Positions 49,854-58,746 of a DNA stretch of 64,000 bases are shown piece by piece (the stretch's first letter is position 1; each line of letters opens with the position of its first letter). This stretch comes from CAMYLY01 sp036397755 (GTDB taxonomy: Bacteria; Gemmatimonadota; Gemmatimonadetes; Gemmatimonadales; GWC2-71-9): the NCBI GenBank assembly GCA_036397755.1, contig DASWII010000048.1, forward strand, positions 32,652 through 96,651, given 5' to 3'. Made by a program: the position numbers and the translations under genes. The notes under the pieces are model-generated. The model was given only the letters and a program-made list of their open reading frames with translations, ran no database searches and was not told the origin of the DNA.

Positions 49854-52304
49854 ATGAGGCGTGCGCTGTTCGTGTCTCTCGCCGTCGCGCTGGTCTGCGT
49901 CATTCCAGCCCAGGCGCAGGAGACGATTGCCGACTATACCCGCTCGTTCGAGAAGCGTGACGGATACTTCCCCATGTACTGGGACGGCGAGAAGGGACGG
50001 CTGCTGCTCGAGATTCCGCAACTCGATCGGGATTTCCTCTACCTCTTGTCCGCGGCCACCGGGCTCGGGCACACGAACCTCGGGTTGGACCGCGGTCAGA
50101 TCGAGGACGTCGCGGTCGCACGCTTCACGCGTGTCGGCCCCAAGGTGCTGCTGATCTTCACCAACCAGCGTTTCCGCGCCCTGAACACGGACAACGCCGC
50201 GCTCGTACGCTCGGTCGAGGAATCGTTCCCCACATCGACCATCGCATCCTTCGACATCCTCGCACAGGAAGGGGGGCGCCTCCTGGTGGATGCCACGAGC
50301 CACTTCGTTGCAGACCATATCGAGGTTGCGCGGCAGCTCCAGCAGGCGAACCAGGGCACCTTCTCGCTCAGCCGCGATCGGAGCACCGTGCATCTCCCGC
50401 GCACGAGAGGGTTCCCCACGAACACCGAGGTTGAAGTCTCCCTGACGTTCCAAAGCAACAACCCGGGATTCCTCGTGCGGCAGCACGCCCCGGCGGGGAG
50501 CGCGGTCACGGTCCGCGTCCACCACTCCCTCGTGCAGCTCCCGGACGGCGATTTCGCGCCCCGCAAGGGTGACCCGCGCATCGGCAGCTTCGGGGCGTCG
50601 TTCTACGATTTCGCCCAGCCGCTCAGCGAACGGTACGAGCGGGCGTTCATCGCCCGGCACCGCCTGAAGAAGCGCAATCCCCGCGCGGCCATGTCCGAAC
50701 CCGTCGAGCCCATCGTGTATTATCTCGACGCCGGCATCCCCGAGCCCTATCGCTCGGCGTTTCGCGAGGGAATCTCATGGTGGAACAGCGCCTTCGAGGC
50801 AGCGGGATTCCGCAACGCGTTTCGCGTCGAGGACATGCCGCCGGACATGGATCCCATGGACGCGCGGTACAACGTCGTGCAGTGGGTACAGCGGAGCAAC
50901 GCCGGGTTCTCGATCGGCCCCTCGTTGGTCGATCCGCGAACGGGGGAGATCATCAAGGCCGCGGTCCGGATGGACGCATTCCGATCGATGACGGACTACA
51001 ACATCTTCGCCGGGACGCTGCCAACCACCGGCGAGCCGGCGGAGTTCGGCCTCACCGACTGGCTTGCGGCGCAGGATCCCGCCGTGTCCGGCGAACAATT
51101 TGCCCTGGCCCGCCGCCGCCAACACGCGGCCCATGAAGTCGGACACACGCTCGGCCTGTCCCACAACTTCGTGGCGGCGAGCTATGGACGCGCTTCGGTG
51201 ATGGATTATCCGGGACCGCTCATCCAACTCGTGAACGGGCGTATCGACCTCTCGCAAGCCTACCGCCATGGGATCGGCTCATACGACTCATTGGCGATCC
51301 GCTACGCCTACACGGAGTACGCCAGCCGAGCCGAGGAGTCGGCCGGCCTCGCGGCGATCGTGCGCGAGGGAATCACGCGCGGCATCAAGTTCAACGCGGA
51401 CGGCGACAACGCGATCTCGGGGTCCTACCCGGAGGTCACCCAGTGGATCAACGGATCGGAGGCGTTGGCGGAGTACGAGCGCGTGCGGGCCGTGCGGCGC
51501 TTTCTTCTCGATCGGTTCGACGAGACCGCCATCCGCGAGGGCGACCCGATGCTCTGGCTCAACCAACGGTTCGTGCCGGTGTACCTGCATCATCGCTACC
51601 AGCTCGAATCCATCATCAAGGCGGTGGGCGGGATGGAGTTCCGCTATGCCGTCCGCGGTGACGGGCTGCCGCCCACCGCCGTCATCCCGGCCGAGCGGCA
51701 GCGTCGGGCGCTGAACCTGGTGCTGGATGCGCTCGAGCCCGCGGAGCTGGCCATTCCGGAACGCGTGATTCAACTGATGGCCCCGCGTGCGTATGGGTAC
51801 GGGACGGACGAGTGGTTCTTCGGATCGGACGCCTACCCGGCGTTCGATCAACTCGGTGCCGCGCGGACTCTCGCCGGCTTTGCCGTCGAGGGGTTGCTCA
51901 ACCGCAATCGGATGGCGCGTCTGGTCGCGTTTCATTCCCGCGACGAGAACCTGCCGGCGGCCGAGGAAGTGATCGCCACGTTGATCGACCGTACGTGGGG
52001 CACGCCCGACCGCGGCGAGACGGCCGCGCTGCGGCGCGTGGTGCAGCGAGTGGTAGTCGATGAGCTGATCGACCTCGGCGGCAGCGGCAACGCCACCGTG
52101 GAATCACGCGCCGCGGCCGAGTGGGGTCTGCGCCGCATCGCGGAGATGATTCAGGTGGACGGCGGCTCCAGTCCCGACGTACAAGCGCACACGCAGCTCG
52201 CCTGGTCGGACATCGATCGATTCCTGAATCGGCGGGACGCCGGCACCGACCGGAGCGAACCCCGGAACGCGCCGCCGGGAACGCCGATTGGCGGACGGCC
52301 GTAA
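49854..52304 (+). CDS. Secreted zinc metalloprotease (DUF5117/DUF4953-type), first of a pair
   Basis: An 816-residue exported protein with signal peptide (residues 1-22, cut after AQAQ). The N-terminal half matches DUF5117, with the FLYLLSAATGLG segment. The zinc-binding site HEVGHTLGLSHN lies near residue 425, a metzincin-type HExxHxxGxxH. The C-terminal ~300 residues match DUF4953, with SSVMDYPGP-like VMDYPGP after the zinc site as a Met-turn candidate. The ribosome-binding site GGAGG precedes the start by five bases. It is followed by a paralogue on the same strand. Confidence 0.9.
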   Translation: MRRALFVSLAVALVCVIPAQAQETIADYTRSFEKRDGYFPMYWDGEKGRLLLEIPQLDRDFLYLLSAATGLGHTNLGLDRGQIEDVAVARFTRVGPKVLLIFTNQRFRALNTDNAALVRSVEESFPTSTIASFDILAQEGGRLLVDATSHFVADHIEVARQLQQANQGTFSLSRDRSTVHLPRTRGFPTNTEVEVSLTFQSNNPGFLVRQHAPAGSAVTVRVHHSLVQLPDGDFAPRKGDPRIGSFGASFYDFAQPLSERYERAFIARHRLKKRNPRAAMSEPVEPIVYYLDAGIPEPYRSAFREGISWWNSAFEAAGFRNAFRVEDMPPDMDPMDARYNVVQWVQRSNAGFSIGPSLVDPRTGEIIKAAVRMDAFRSMTDYNIFAGTLPTTGEPAEFGLTDWLAAQDPAVSGEQFALARRRQHAAHEVGHTLGLSHNFVAASYGRASVMDYPGPLIQLVNGRIDLSQAYRHGIGSYDSLAIRYAYTEYASRAEESAGLAAIVREGITRGIKFNADGDNAISGSYPEVTQWINGSEALAEYERVRAVRRFLLDRFDETAIREGDPMLWLNQRFVPVYLHHRYQLESIIKAVGGMEFRYAVRGDGLPPTAVIPAERQRRALNLVLDALEPAELAIPERVIQLMAPRAYGYGTDEWFFGSDAYPAFDQLGAARTLAGFAVEGLLNRNRMARLVAFHSRDENLPAAEEVIATLIDRTWGTPDRGETAALRRVVQRVVVDELIDLGGSGNATVESRAAAEWGLRRIAEMIQVDGGSSPDVQAHTQLAWSDIDRFLNRRDAGTDRSEPRNAPPGTPIGGRP

Positions 52305-52393
52305 TGTGCCGACATGACACCTTCTTCTCGCATCATGCGTCTCTTGAGACGACACCGCATCCCTCATTCCGACCAGGATCGTGGAGGATCACC

Positions 52394-54991
52394 ATGCAAC
52401 GATCATTCGTGACGTTTGCCCTGTTGTTGGCCGTCGTCGGCCCGGCGGCGGCACAGGAACCGCCGCAGGGCGCCGGCGACCGCGGTCCGTTCAAGCCGTT
52501 CGCGGACGTGGTGAAAGATGCCACCGAGATGAACGGCTTCTTCGACCTCTATCGGACAGCCGACAAGCTCTACCTGGCCGTGCCAGCCGACCGGCTCGAG
52601 CAGGATTTCCTGCTGACGTTTGAGATCGCCCGTGGCATCGGGTCAAGCGGACTCTTCGGCGGCACGATGCTGGACATCTTCGAGGGCAAGGTCGTGGCCT
52701 TCGAGCGTCACGGGAATACCCTGTATCTCGTTCAGAAGCCGCACCGCTTCCCGGCCGACCCAGCCACACCGGTCGGCAAGGCGGTCGATCTGACCTTCGG
52801 TTCCTCCGTGCTCGAGACGGCCAAGATCGAGAGTGTACGCGAGGACTCCGCACTGGTGATCGACATCCAGTCGTGGATCATCTCCGACATGTCGGATGTC
52901 AGCTCCCGCGTGCGGGGCGCGGTGGGCGCACCCGGACGCCCGGGCCGCGCGAACCTCGACAAGGGTCGGAGCTACATCGAGTCGGTGAAGGCGTTCCCCG
53001 AGAACCTCTCGCTGCGCGCCAAGCTCACGTTCACGCCCGGGGAGCCGGCCAACTTCAATGCGGTCCCTGACAGCCGGTACATACCGGTCTCCATCCACAC
53101 CACGATGGCGGCGCTGCCTGAACAACCCATGACGCCCCGCGTCGCCGACGACCGGATGGGGTACTTCCTGACGGTGCACAAAGACTTCACTCAGGACGAG
53201 ACGACCTTCTTCGCGCGCTACGTCAACAAGTGGCGACTGGAATGTGAGACACCGGCGGGGGACGGTTTGTGCACCCCGCGGGAACCCATCACGTACTACA
53301 TCGACCGCACGGTTCCGGTGGAGTATCGCCAGGCGATGATCGACGGCGTGCAGGCGTGGAACACCGCCTTCGAGGCCGCGGGATTCAACAACGGTATCAG
53401 AGCACTCATGCTCCCTGACGACGCCGACGCCGAGGACATCCGGTACGCCACGCTGCGGTGGAACGTGTCCGATCAGCCCGGTTATGGGGCGATCGGGCCG
53501 TCAGTCGTGGATCCGCGGACCGGCGAGGTCCTGGACGCGGACATTCTGTTCGAGCAGAACATGATTCTCGGATGGAAGAGCTTCTGGCGCACCAACGTGG
53601 ACCCGGTCGCCGCGTTCGAGGAGATGTTTGCCGCGTCGGACGAAGAACTGAACGCGCTGGCCCAAGGCGGAGAGATGGCCAGCATGGCGGATGAGATTTC
53701 CGCGCAAGGCTCCTTCTTGCGCGCGGCGCTCGTCGCGCGCGGGGCGATTGCGGCCGGCGATCCGGTGCCCGACGAGTACATCCACGAAGCGATGCTCCGC
53801 GTGACGATGCATGAAGTCGGACACACCCTGGGGCTCCGCCACAACTTCAAGTCTTCGTTCGACACTCCCTTCGAGCAGCTGCACGATCGCACGTTCACCA
53901 AGGAGAACGGTCTTGCCAGCTCGGTGATGGAGTATCCCGGCATCAACGTGGCTCCCAAGGGCCAAGCGCAGGGGTACTTCTACTCGCCCGGGGTCGGATC
54001 CTCCGACAAGTGGGTGATCGCGTACGGGTACACGCCTGACGCGGCACGCGCCCGCGAGGTGGCGCGACAAGGCGCGATGGAAGGCCATGCGTATGGGCCC
54101 GACGAGGACGCTCGTGGGTCCGGCGCGCTCGATCCCAGCGTCAGTGTGTACGACTTGAGCGACGATCCCATGGGGTGGGGCAAAGAGCGTGCGGATATGA
54201 TCCGCGGGATCTGGCAGGAGCTGCCGCAGGCCGTGCTGACCGACAACGCGCGCTACGCCGACGTGACGGCTGCGTACTCGACGTTGCTGTCACAGTATGC
54301 CCGGGCCACCGGGACGGGGATCAAGTACATCGGCGGGCAGTATCTCCATCGCGACCACGTCGGGGACCCGAATCGTCGGGACCCGTTCGTGTCGGTCCCG
54401 AAGGCTCAGCAACAAGAGGCGCTCGCGTTTCTCACCGAGTACGGGCTGAGCGAGTCGGCGTTCAGGTTGCCACCCGAGGTCTTCCGGTTCTTCGGCGCCG
54501 ATCGGTGGAGTCACTGGGGCAACACCATGACGGTCAACGGCCGCATCGACTATCCGATCCACGAGCAGATTGCGTCGTTGCAGGCATCGCTGGTCAACCA
54601 AATCACGAACCCGTTCTTGCTGGCGCGCATCCGCGACGCCGAGGTCAAGTTCGGCGCCTCCAACGTGCTGACCATCCCTGAACTGATGAATGGGATCAGC
54701 AATGCCGTGTGGAGCGAGGTATGGAATGCGCCGGGACGGAACGTGCCGTCGATGCGGCGCGACCTGCAGCGCGCGCATCTGGATCGCATGATCGCGTTCG
54801 TGACCGACCCGCCGGATCGCACACCAGCGGACGCCCGTTCGGTGGCACGAGCGGAATTGGAGGACCTGCATCAACGGTTGACGCGGCGGCTGACACCGCC
54901 GTTCAGCTTCGACGCTTACACCACGGCCCACCTCAACGAGGCCAAGATCCGAATCGAACGAGCGCTCGAGGCGGGGATGGACATGAAGTAG
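52394..54991 (+). CDS. Secreted zinc metalloprotease (DUF5117/DUF4953-type), second of a pair
   Basis: An 865-residue paralogue of the preceding gene, with the same order: signal peptide ending PAAAQE, the FLLTFEIARGIG segment in the DUF5117 region, zinc motif HEVGHTLGLRHN near residue 476, and SVMEYPGI as the downstream turn. Both halves align throughout but with many differences, so the duplication is old. The ATG at 52394 follows GGAGG; the long open frame upstream overlaps the first gene and is rejected. Role: peptide or protein hydrolysis outside the cytoplasm, inferred from family. Confidence 0.9.
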   Translation: MQRSFVTFALLLAVVGPAAAQEPPQGAGDRGPFKPFADVVKDATEMNGFFDLYRTADKLYLAVPADRLEQDFLLTFEIARGIGSSGLFGGTMLDIFEGKVVAFERHGNTLYLVQKPHRFPADPATPVGKAVDLTFGSSVLETAKIESVREDSALVIDIQSWIISDMSDVSSRVRGAVGAPGRPGRANLDKGRSYIESVKAFPENLSLRAKLTFTPGEPANFNAVPDSRYIPVSIHTTMAALPEQPMTPRVADDRMGYFLTVHKDFTQDETTFFARYVNKWRLECETPAGDGLCTPREPITYYIDRTVPVEYRQAMIDGVQAWNTAFEAAGFNNGIRALMLPDDADAEDIRYATLRWNVSDQPGYGAIGPSVVDPRTGEVLDADILFEQNMILGWKSFWRTNVDPVAAFEEMFAASDEELNALAQGGEMASMADEISAQGSFLRAALVARGAIAAGDPVPDEYIHEAMLRVTMHEVGHTLGLRHNFKSSFDTPFEQLHDRTFTKENGLASSVMEYPGINVAPKGQAQGYFYSPGVGSSDKWVIAYGYTPDAARAREVARQGAMEGHAYGPDEDARGSGALDPSVSVYDLSDDPMGWGKERADMIRGIWQELPQAVLTDNARYADVTAAYSTLLSQYARATGTGIKYIGGQYLHRDHVGDPNRRDPFVSVPKAQQQEALAFLTEYGLSESAFRLPPEVFRFFGADRWSHWGNTMTVNGRIDYPIHEQIASLQASLVNQITNPFLLARIRDAEVKFGASNVLTIPELMNGISNAVWSEVWNAPGRNVPSMRRDLQRAHLDRMIAFVTDPPDRTPADARSVARAELEDLHQRLTRRLTPPFSFDAYTTAHLNEAKIRIERALEAGMDMK

Positions 54992-55225
54992 TGGCGTGTG
55001 GGTGGCGCTGGATGCCGGAGGGTCGACTCCGCGTCCAGCGTACCCGCGCACGTTCCCAACATGAGCCTTGGCCCGGCCGCATTGGGGTGAGGGCTACGCG
55101 CTCGACCCACGCGTTCGCCCCTCGGGGCCGGGAGCACATCGTGAGCCTCATCCGCCCGGCTCCCCCTCCCCTCTTTCGTCGGGCCCTGGCGAACAGTTAG
55201 TGATATGTGCGTGTAGAGGTGTGAG

Positions 55226-56233
55226 ATGATGCGGCATGTCGGTCAGTTGACGGAACGTCCAATGGGGAAAACCCGGTTATCGGTCTCGACGGTGTTTCTC
55301 ATCACGGCGGTGACCTGGATTGCACACGCGCAGCAGAGTCACCTTCGGTGGTCGATGCTCCTGCCCCCTGGACGGGGGGCATTCGAGGACAAGTGGCAAC
55401 CCAATCGCTGGCCGATGGGTGCACACCCGATCGCGCACCCGGACGGATCCCTTCTGATGGTGGGTCTTGGCACGGTATGGCGATCTCCAGACGGGATTCG
55501 TTGGGAAATCGCCAGTCGTCTGCCGGGTCAGGTACGGCTGGGTGCAAGCCCGATTGCCCATGGAGGCCGAGTCTGGCTCGTTGGGGGGCAGCGCGATGGC
55601 CAGTATACATCGGAGGTGTGGTCGTCAGGCGACGGGCGCCGCTGGGAACAACATGAAAGCGCGCCGTGGGCGGGCCGTCGGGGCGCAGCGGTCGTGTCCT
55701 TTCGCGAATGGCTCTGGCTCTTCGGCGGCGAAAACGCGGTGCAGCTGCGCGATGTTTGGAGGACACGCGACGGCTCACACTGGGAGCGCGTAACCGCCTC
55801 TGCGCCATGGCCCGCAGAGTCACAGCCGAGCCCCGTCGTGTTTCGCGACTCCCTCTGGCTCCTTGGGGGAACCTCCTGGGCAGCGCGGCAGGCAGACGTG
55901 TGGGTCTTGGCTGACGGTGATCGGTGGGTGCGAGTCGCGGATAGCGCACCGTGGGGACCGCGAGTGTACTCCGGCATCGTGGTATTCGATGGTCGACTCT
56001 GGATCCTCGGCGGGGTACGACCCGACGGAGGGCGGCTCAATGATGTTTGGCGCTCCTCTGACGGTCGCGTGTGGCATCAAGCGACGGCGGCCGCACCGTG
56101 GACGCGCCGGGCGGGCAATCGTTCGGTCGTGTATCGGGGTGCGCTGTGGCTCTTCGGTGGCAAAGGCAAAGAAGAAGACGGCGAAAGCGGATACGCAAGC
56201 GACGTCTGGCGTTTGCACCGGGAACCTGGATAA
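55226..56233 (+). CDS. Kelch/WD-like beta-propeller secreted protein
   Basis: A 335-residue exported protein. After a signal peptide (the core FLITAVTWIAHAQ) come about six repeats of ~45 residues with the pattern VW(R/S)S.DG..W, LWLFGG or LW(L/I)LGG: for example VWRSPDGIRWE, VWSSGDGRRWE, VWRTRDGSHWE. This is a Kelch/galactose-oxidase-like propeller without visible copper ligands. Two adjacent ATGs start at 55226; the one at 55262 would give a shorter n-region and is also possible. The 234 bases upstream hold no gene. Confidence 0.78.
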   Translation: MMRHVGQLTERPMGKTRLSVSTVFLITAVTWIAHAQQSHLRWSMLLPPGRGAFEDKWQPNRWPMGAHPIAHPDGSLLMVGLGTVWRSPDGIRWEIASRLPGQVRLGASPIAHGGRVWLVGGQRDGQYTSEVWSSGDGRRWEQHESAPWAGRRGAAVVSFREWLWLFGGENAVQLRDVWRTRDGSHWERVTASAPWPAESQPSPVVFRDSLWLLGGTSWAARQADVWVLADGDRWVRVADSAPWGPRVYSGIVVFDGRLWILGGVRPDGGRLNDVWRSSDGRVWHQATAAAPWTRRAGNRSVVYRGALWLFGGKGKEEDGESGYASDVWRLHREPG

Positions 56234-56270
56234 TGTGCGAAGCAAGAACAGGCCGTCGCGGTGGTCCGGC

Positions 56271-56330
56271 AGCCCGGCCTTCAGGCCGGGACTCCTTGTG
56301 GTGCGAGTCGCGGGCTAAAGAGGCCGCGCT
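56271..56330 (+). repeat. REP-like palindromic element, copy 1
   Basis: A 60-bp element with CCCGGCCTTCAGGCCGGG and a second small hairpin, enclosed by AGCCCG/CGGGCT. It differs from copy 2 (56405-56464) at about four positions in the first 56; the changes in the second hairpin keep pairing through G-T pairs. Confidence 0.8.
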
Positions 56331-56345
56331 CGGCCGGGGAGCCAA

Positions 56346-56389
56346 GCCCTGAAGGGCTCGCGATCCGACCCGTCCCTGCCCTTCAGGGC
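56346..56389. repeat. 12-bp perfect inverted repeat between the REP-like copies
   Basis: GCCCTGAAGGGC (56346-56357) and GCCCTTCAGGGC (56378-56389) are perfect reverse complements separated by 20 bases. It forms a hairpin between the two REP-like elements and may act as a terminator for the propeller gene upstream. Confidence 0.6.
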
Positions 56390-56404
56390 GTGTGTTTGAC
56401 GCCG

Positions 56405-56464
56405 AGCCCGGCCTTCAGGCCGGGACTCCTCGTGGCACGAGTCGCGGGCTGAAGAGGCCGGGCT
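56405..56464 (+). repeat. REP-like palindromic element, copy 2
   Basis: Same 60-bp layout as copy 1. In this copy the second hairpin is a perfect CTCGTG/CACGAG stem. It ends 32 bases before the stop of the convergent TraB-like gene. No REP-associated transposase is present in the window. Confidence 0.8.
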
Positions 56465-56496
56465 TCGCACGCTGGCCCGCTACTCCGGTCGCTACA

Positions 56497-57912
56497 TCAC
56501 CGAACGGCTCCTTCAAGCCGGGAATCGCGCCCGGACTCGGGTTGAGCCGGATCGACCCATGGCTCCCGCAGGAACATCCTGAGCAGCTCGTGAGCGGCCG
56601 CATACTCCTGGAACTGCTGCGCCACGCGAAATCCCGCGGTCGCCCAATCGCTCGCCGTGGGGAACGCATCGTTCGACGGCACGGTCGGACGAGCCCGCTC
56701 GAGTTCCTGGAACACTTGCCGGTACTGCTCCAGCGCGGCGGGGCGGTCGCCCAGGAGATCCAGCAGTTTCCCCAGTTCGACGCGCGCTCGTTGCCGCAGC
56801 GTGAGCTCACCGCGCGAGACCGGCGGCCGCGACACCCCAGTGCTCTCGGAGGATTCGAGCACGGACCGAAGTAACCCCATCGCGTCCCGCGTCCGACCTT
56901 GGACCGCCAGGAGCCGCCCCTCGTAGTAGCGCAGCGCGGCGGAACCGGCGCCTCGGCCGCGTAACATCTCGAGCGCTCGCGCGACGAGTCCCTGATCCAC
57001 GGCGCCGGGGTTGAAGGAGTACGCCTCGCCGTCCAGCGCCGCGTGCAACGTCGCGAGCGCGTCCTCCGGACGCCACGCGTTAGCGATATCGGCACGGCTC
57101 AGCGCCACGTCTCCAAGCTGGAGGACCCGCACACCCGGGTGCCGGGCGAGTTTCCGATCGAGGTCGTACTTATGGCTGTACCCGAAGAGCACCGCCACCC
57201 GCCCGTCCGGATGGCGGCGCAACAGCGTCAGCACCTGCTCGACGATGCGGTCGTCCTGCGCTCTCACCATCGGCACGACCCGTGCACCCATCTCGGCGCC
57301 GGCCGGATCGTTGCTGCCCGCGCTCTCCCACCACTCGCGGAGCGCGGGCGCGTCACTCCGCGCACCACTGTTGATCCACCAAAACCACTCGTGTGCGTGC
57401 GCGCGGTCCGGATCGGCGAAATCGTCGAACCGGCCGGAGGTGAGACCCGCCGCGAGGTTCACAGCGCGGGCGCGCCGTTCGGCCAGCGTTCGCGGCTCGC
57501 GTTCCAACGTCTGCACGGAAGAGGCGAGTCGCCGCCGAGCGCGCGATGCCAGATCCTCGACGTCCACCCACGCCACACCGTACACCCCAACGTCGCGCGC
57601 CGCGGCCCACGGGACAACGACGTGCTCGATCTCCCACGTCGCGTCCAAACTCACACCCCACGCGTTCCAGAGCGGCGGCGTCTCGACCCCGATGGCGTCT
57701 GGTCCAAACCGATCGAGCGTGGCGCGGAGGTGCGCCGCCGAGTAGGACGAGTCCAACAGCAGCCCCACCGGCGCGTGCATCGTGCCGATGACGAACACGT
57801 CACCCCGTGGCTCAGTGAGAGGAGACTGCCGCGCGGTCGCGACCGCAGTCGCCACTGTGAGCGCGCCGGCAACCACCGCGGCCGAGCACCTTCTCGCGTC
57901 ACGCTTGATCAT
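56497..57912 (-). CDS. TraB/EreA-like domain protein with helical C-terminus
   Basis: A 471-residue exported protein; the N-terminus is a signal-like stretch ending ATARQ. The opening VFVIGTMHAP and AIGVETPP resemble the first blocks of TraB/Tiki/EreA-superfamily hydrolases (GxxH...E), and VAVLFGYSHKYDL a later block with a conserved His. The C-terminal ~130 residues (ALRYYEGRLLAVQGRTRDA) are TPR-like helices. Activity is uncertain. The ATG at 57912 is used because the longer open frame upstream consists of the minisatellite repeats. Confidence 0.68.
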   Translation of the reverse strand: MIKRDARRCSAAVVAGALTVATAVATARQSPLTEPRGDVFVIGTMHAPVGLLLDSSYSAAHLRATLDRFGPDAIGVETPPLWNAWGVSLDATWEIEHVVVPWAAARDVGVYGVAWVDVEDLASRARRRLASSVQTLEREPRTLAERRARAVNLAAGLTSGRFDDFADPDRAHAHEWFWWINSGARSDAPALREWWESAGSNDPAGAEMGARVVPMVRAQDDRIVEQVLTLLRRHPDGRVAVLFGYSHKYDLDRKLARHPGVRVLQLGDVALSRADIANAWRPEDALATLHAALDGEAYSFNPGAVDQGLVARALEMLRGRGAGSAALRYYEGRLLAVQGRTRDAMGLLRSVLESSESTGVSRPPVSRGELTLRQRARVELGKLLDLLGDRPAALEQYRQVFQELERARPTVPSNDAFPTASDWATAGFRVAQQFQEYAAAHELLRMFLREPWVDPAQPESGRDSRLEGAVR

Positions 57913-58013
57913 GATGGTAGTGTCCCCAGTCTTTTGGAGAAGAGGAGCTCCGTCAGCTTGCGCGTGAAGTGCAGCCGGCGCACAGCAGGTCGCGAGTGGA
58001 TGCGCGGATGGCC

Positions 58014-58244
58014 GTAGCCAACAGGCCGGTGTCCGTGGACAACGGGGTGATGTCCGCGGACAACGGGGAGATGGCCGTGGACAACGGGGAGATGGCCGTG
58101 GACAGCGGGGTGATGTCCGGAGACAACGGGGTGATGTCCACGGACGAACGCCTGATGTCTGTAGCCGGTCGGCCGATGTCCATGGACAATTGGCTTCCGT
58201 CCACGGACAATGGGCTGTTGTCCACGGACAAACCGCCGTTGTAA
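58014..58244. repeat. 21-bp tandem minisatellite, 11 units
   Basis: Eleven consecutive 21-base units; the consensus on the plus strand is GTGGACAACGGGGTGATGTCC. Units 2-6 (58035-58139) are the most alike, and those at both ends are degenerate. Because the unit is a multiple of three and has few stop triplets, several frames stay open on both strands and give heptapeptide-like shadow ORFs. There are no unique spacers, so it is not CRISPR. It lies in the 834-base gap 57913-58746, upstream of the TraB-like gene. Confidence 0.92.
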
Positions 58245-58337
58245 ATGGACCCGCGGCGGCCCCAAACGCCATTCTGCCAAGTGGTTGCCGCCGTTCACGG
58301 AATCACCCTCTTCACCACGAGCCCGATACCGTCGTGG

Positions 58338-58530
58338 GCGGCGCAGCAGGTCGCGGGTGGCCCGCATCGCGGGCGGATAGACGTAGGCTTGAGGGAGCAT
58401 CCCGCCCCGCAAGAGGACGGCGATCTTCTTGGCGTCGATTCGGTCGTTCTTGGCTTTGCCGCCGTGGATCGCTTCCATGGAGAGAGCGTGACCCGGGACG
58501 AAGCGGATCCCTTCAGCGGCGCACATCGGG
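58338..58530 (-). pseudogene. IS110-family transposase remnant
   Basis: About 63 codons on the minus strand match the middle of IS110-type DEDD transposases: AAEGIRFVPGHALSMEAIHG, then GGKAKNDRIDAKKIAVLLRGGM and LPQAYVYPPAMRATRDLLRR in sequence. A stop lies just upstream in frame, and the related residues WRDGLEARC continue in another frame, so it is frameshifted at its start and cut off after DLLRR. The rest of the element, its ends and the C-terminal domain are missing. The adjacent minisatellite begins ~94 bases further on. Confidence 0.82.
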
Positions 58531-58746
58531 CCTCCAGTCCGTCACGCCAGACCACCCGCTCGGTCGTGCGACCGACAGCCCGCGGCGGGAACACGCCCGC
58601 CAGCCGGTTTCCCTCAATCATCGTCGGCCTGGCTGATGCGCTTTCGGTAGGCACGCCACTCTCGCCAAGTGGGGGTTGTATAGTAGCGGCCGTCGGACCG
58701 GGGCGTCGTGGTTGGCGGTCGCCCCTCGACCAGTTCGTCGCCGGTC

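Noticed and set aside
58014..58244. CRISPR array
   Set aside because: Units are contiguous 21-mers without spacers, and no cas gene is in the window; it is a minisatellite.
57909..58526. A 205-residue protein joining the IS110 fragment and the repeat array
   Set aside because: The frame is open only because the 21-bp unit lacks stops; the first part is a truncated transposase and the rest is repeat translation.
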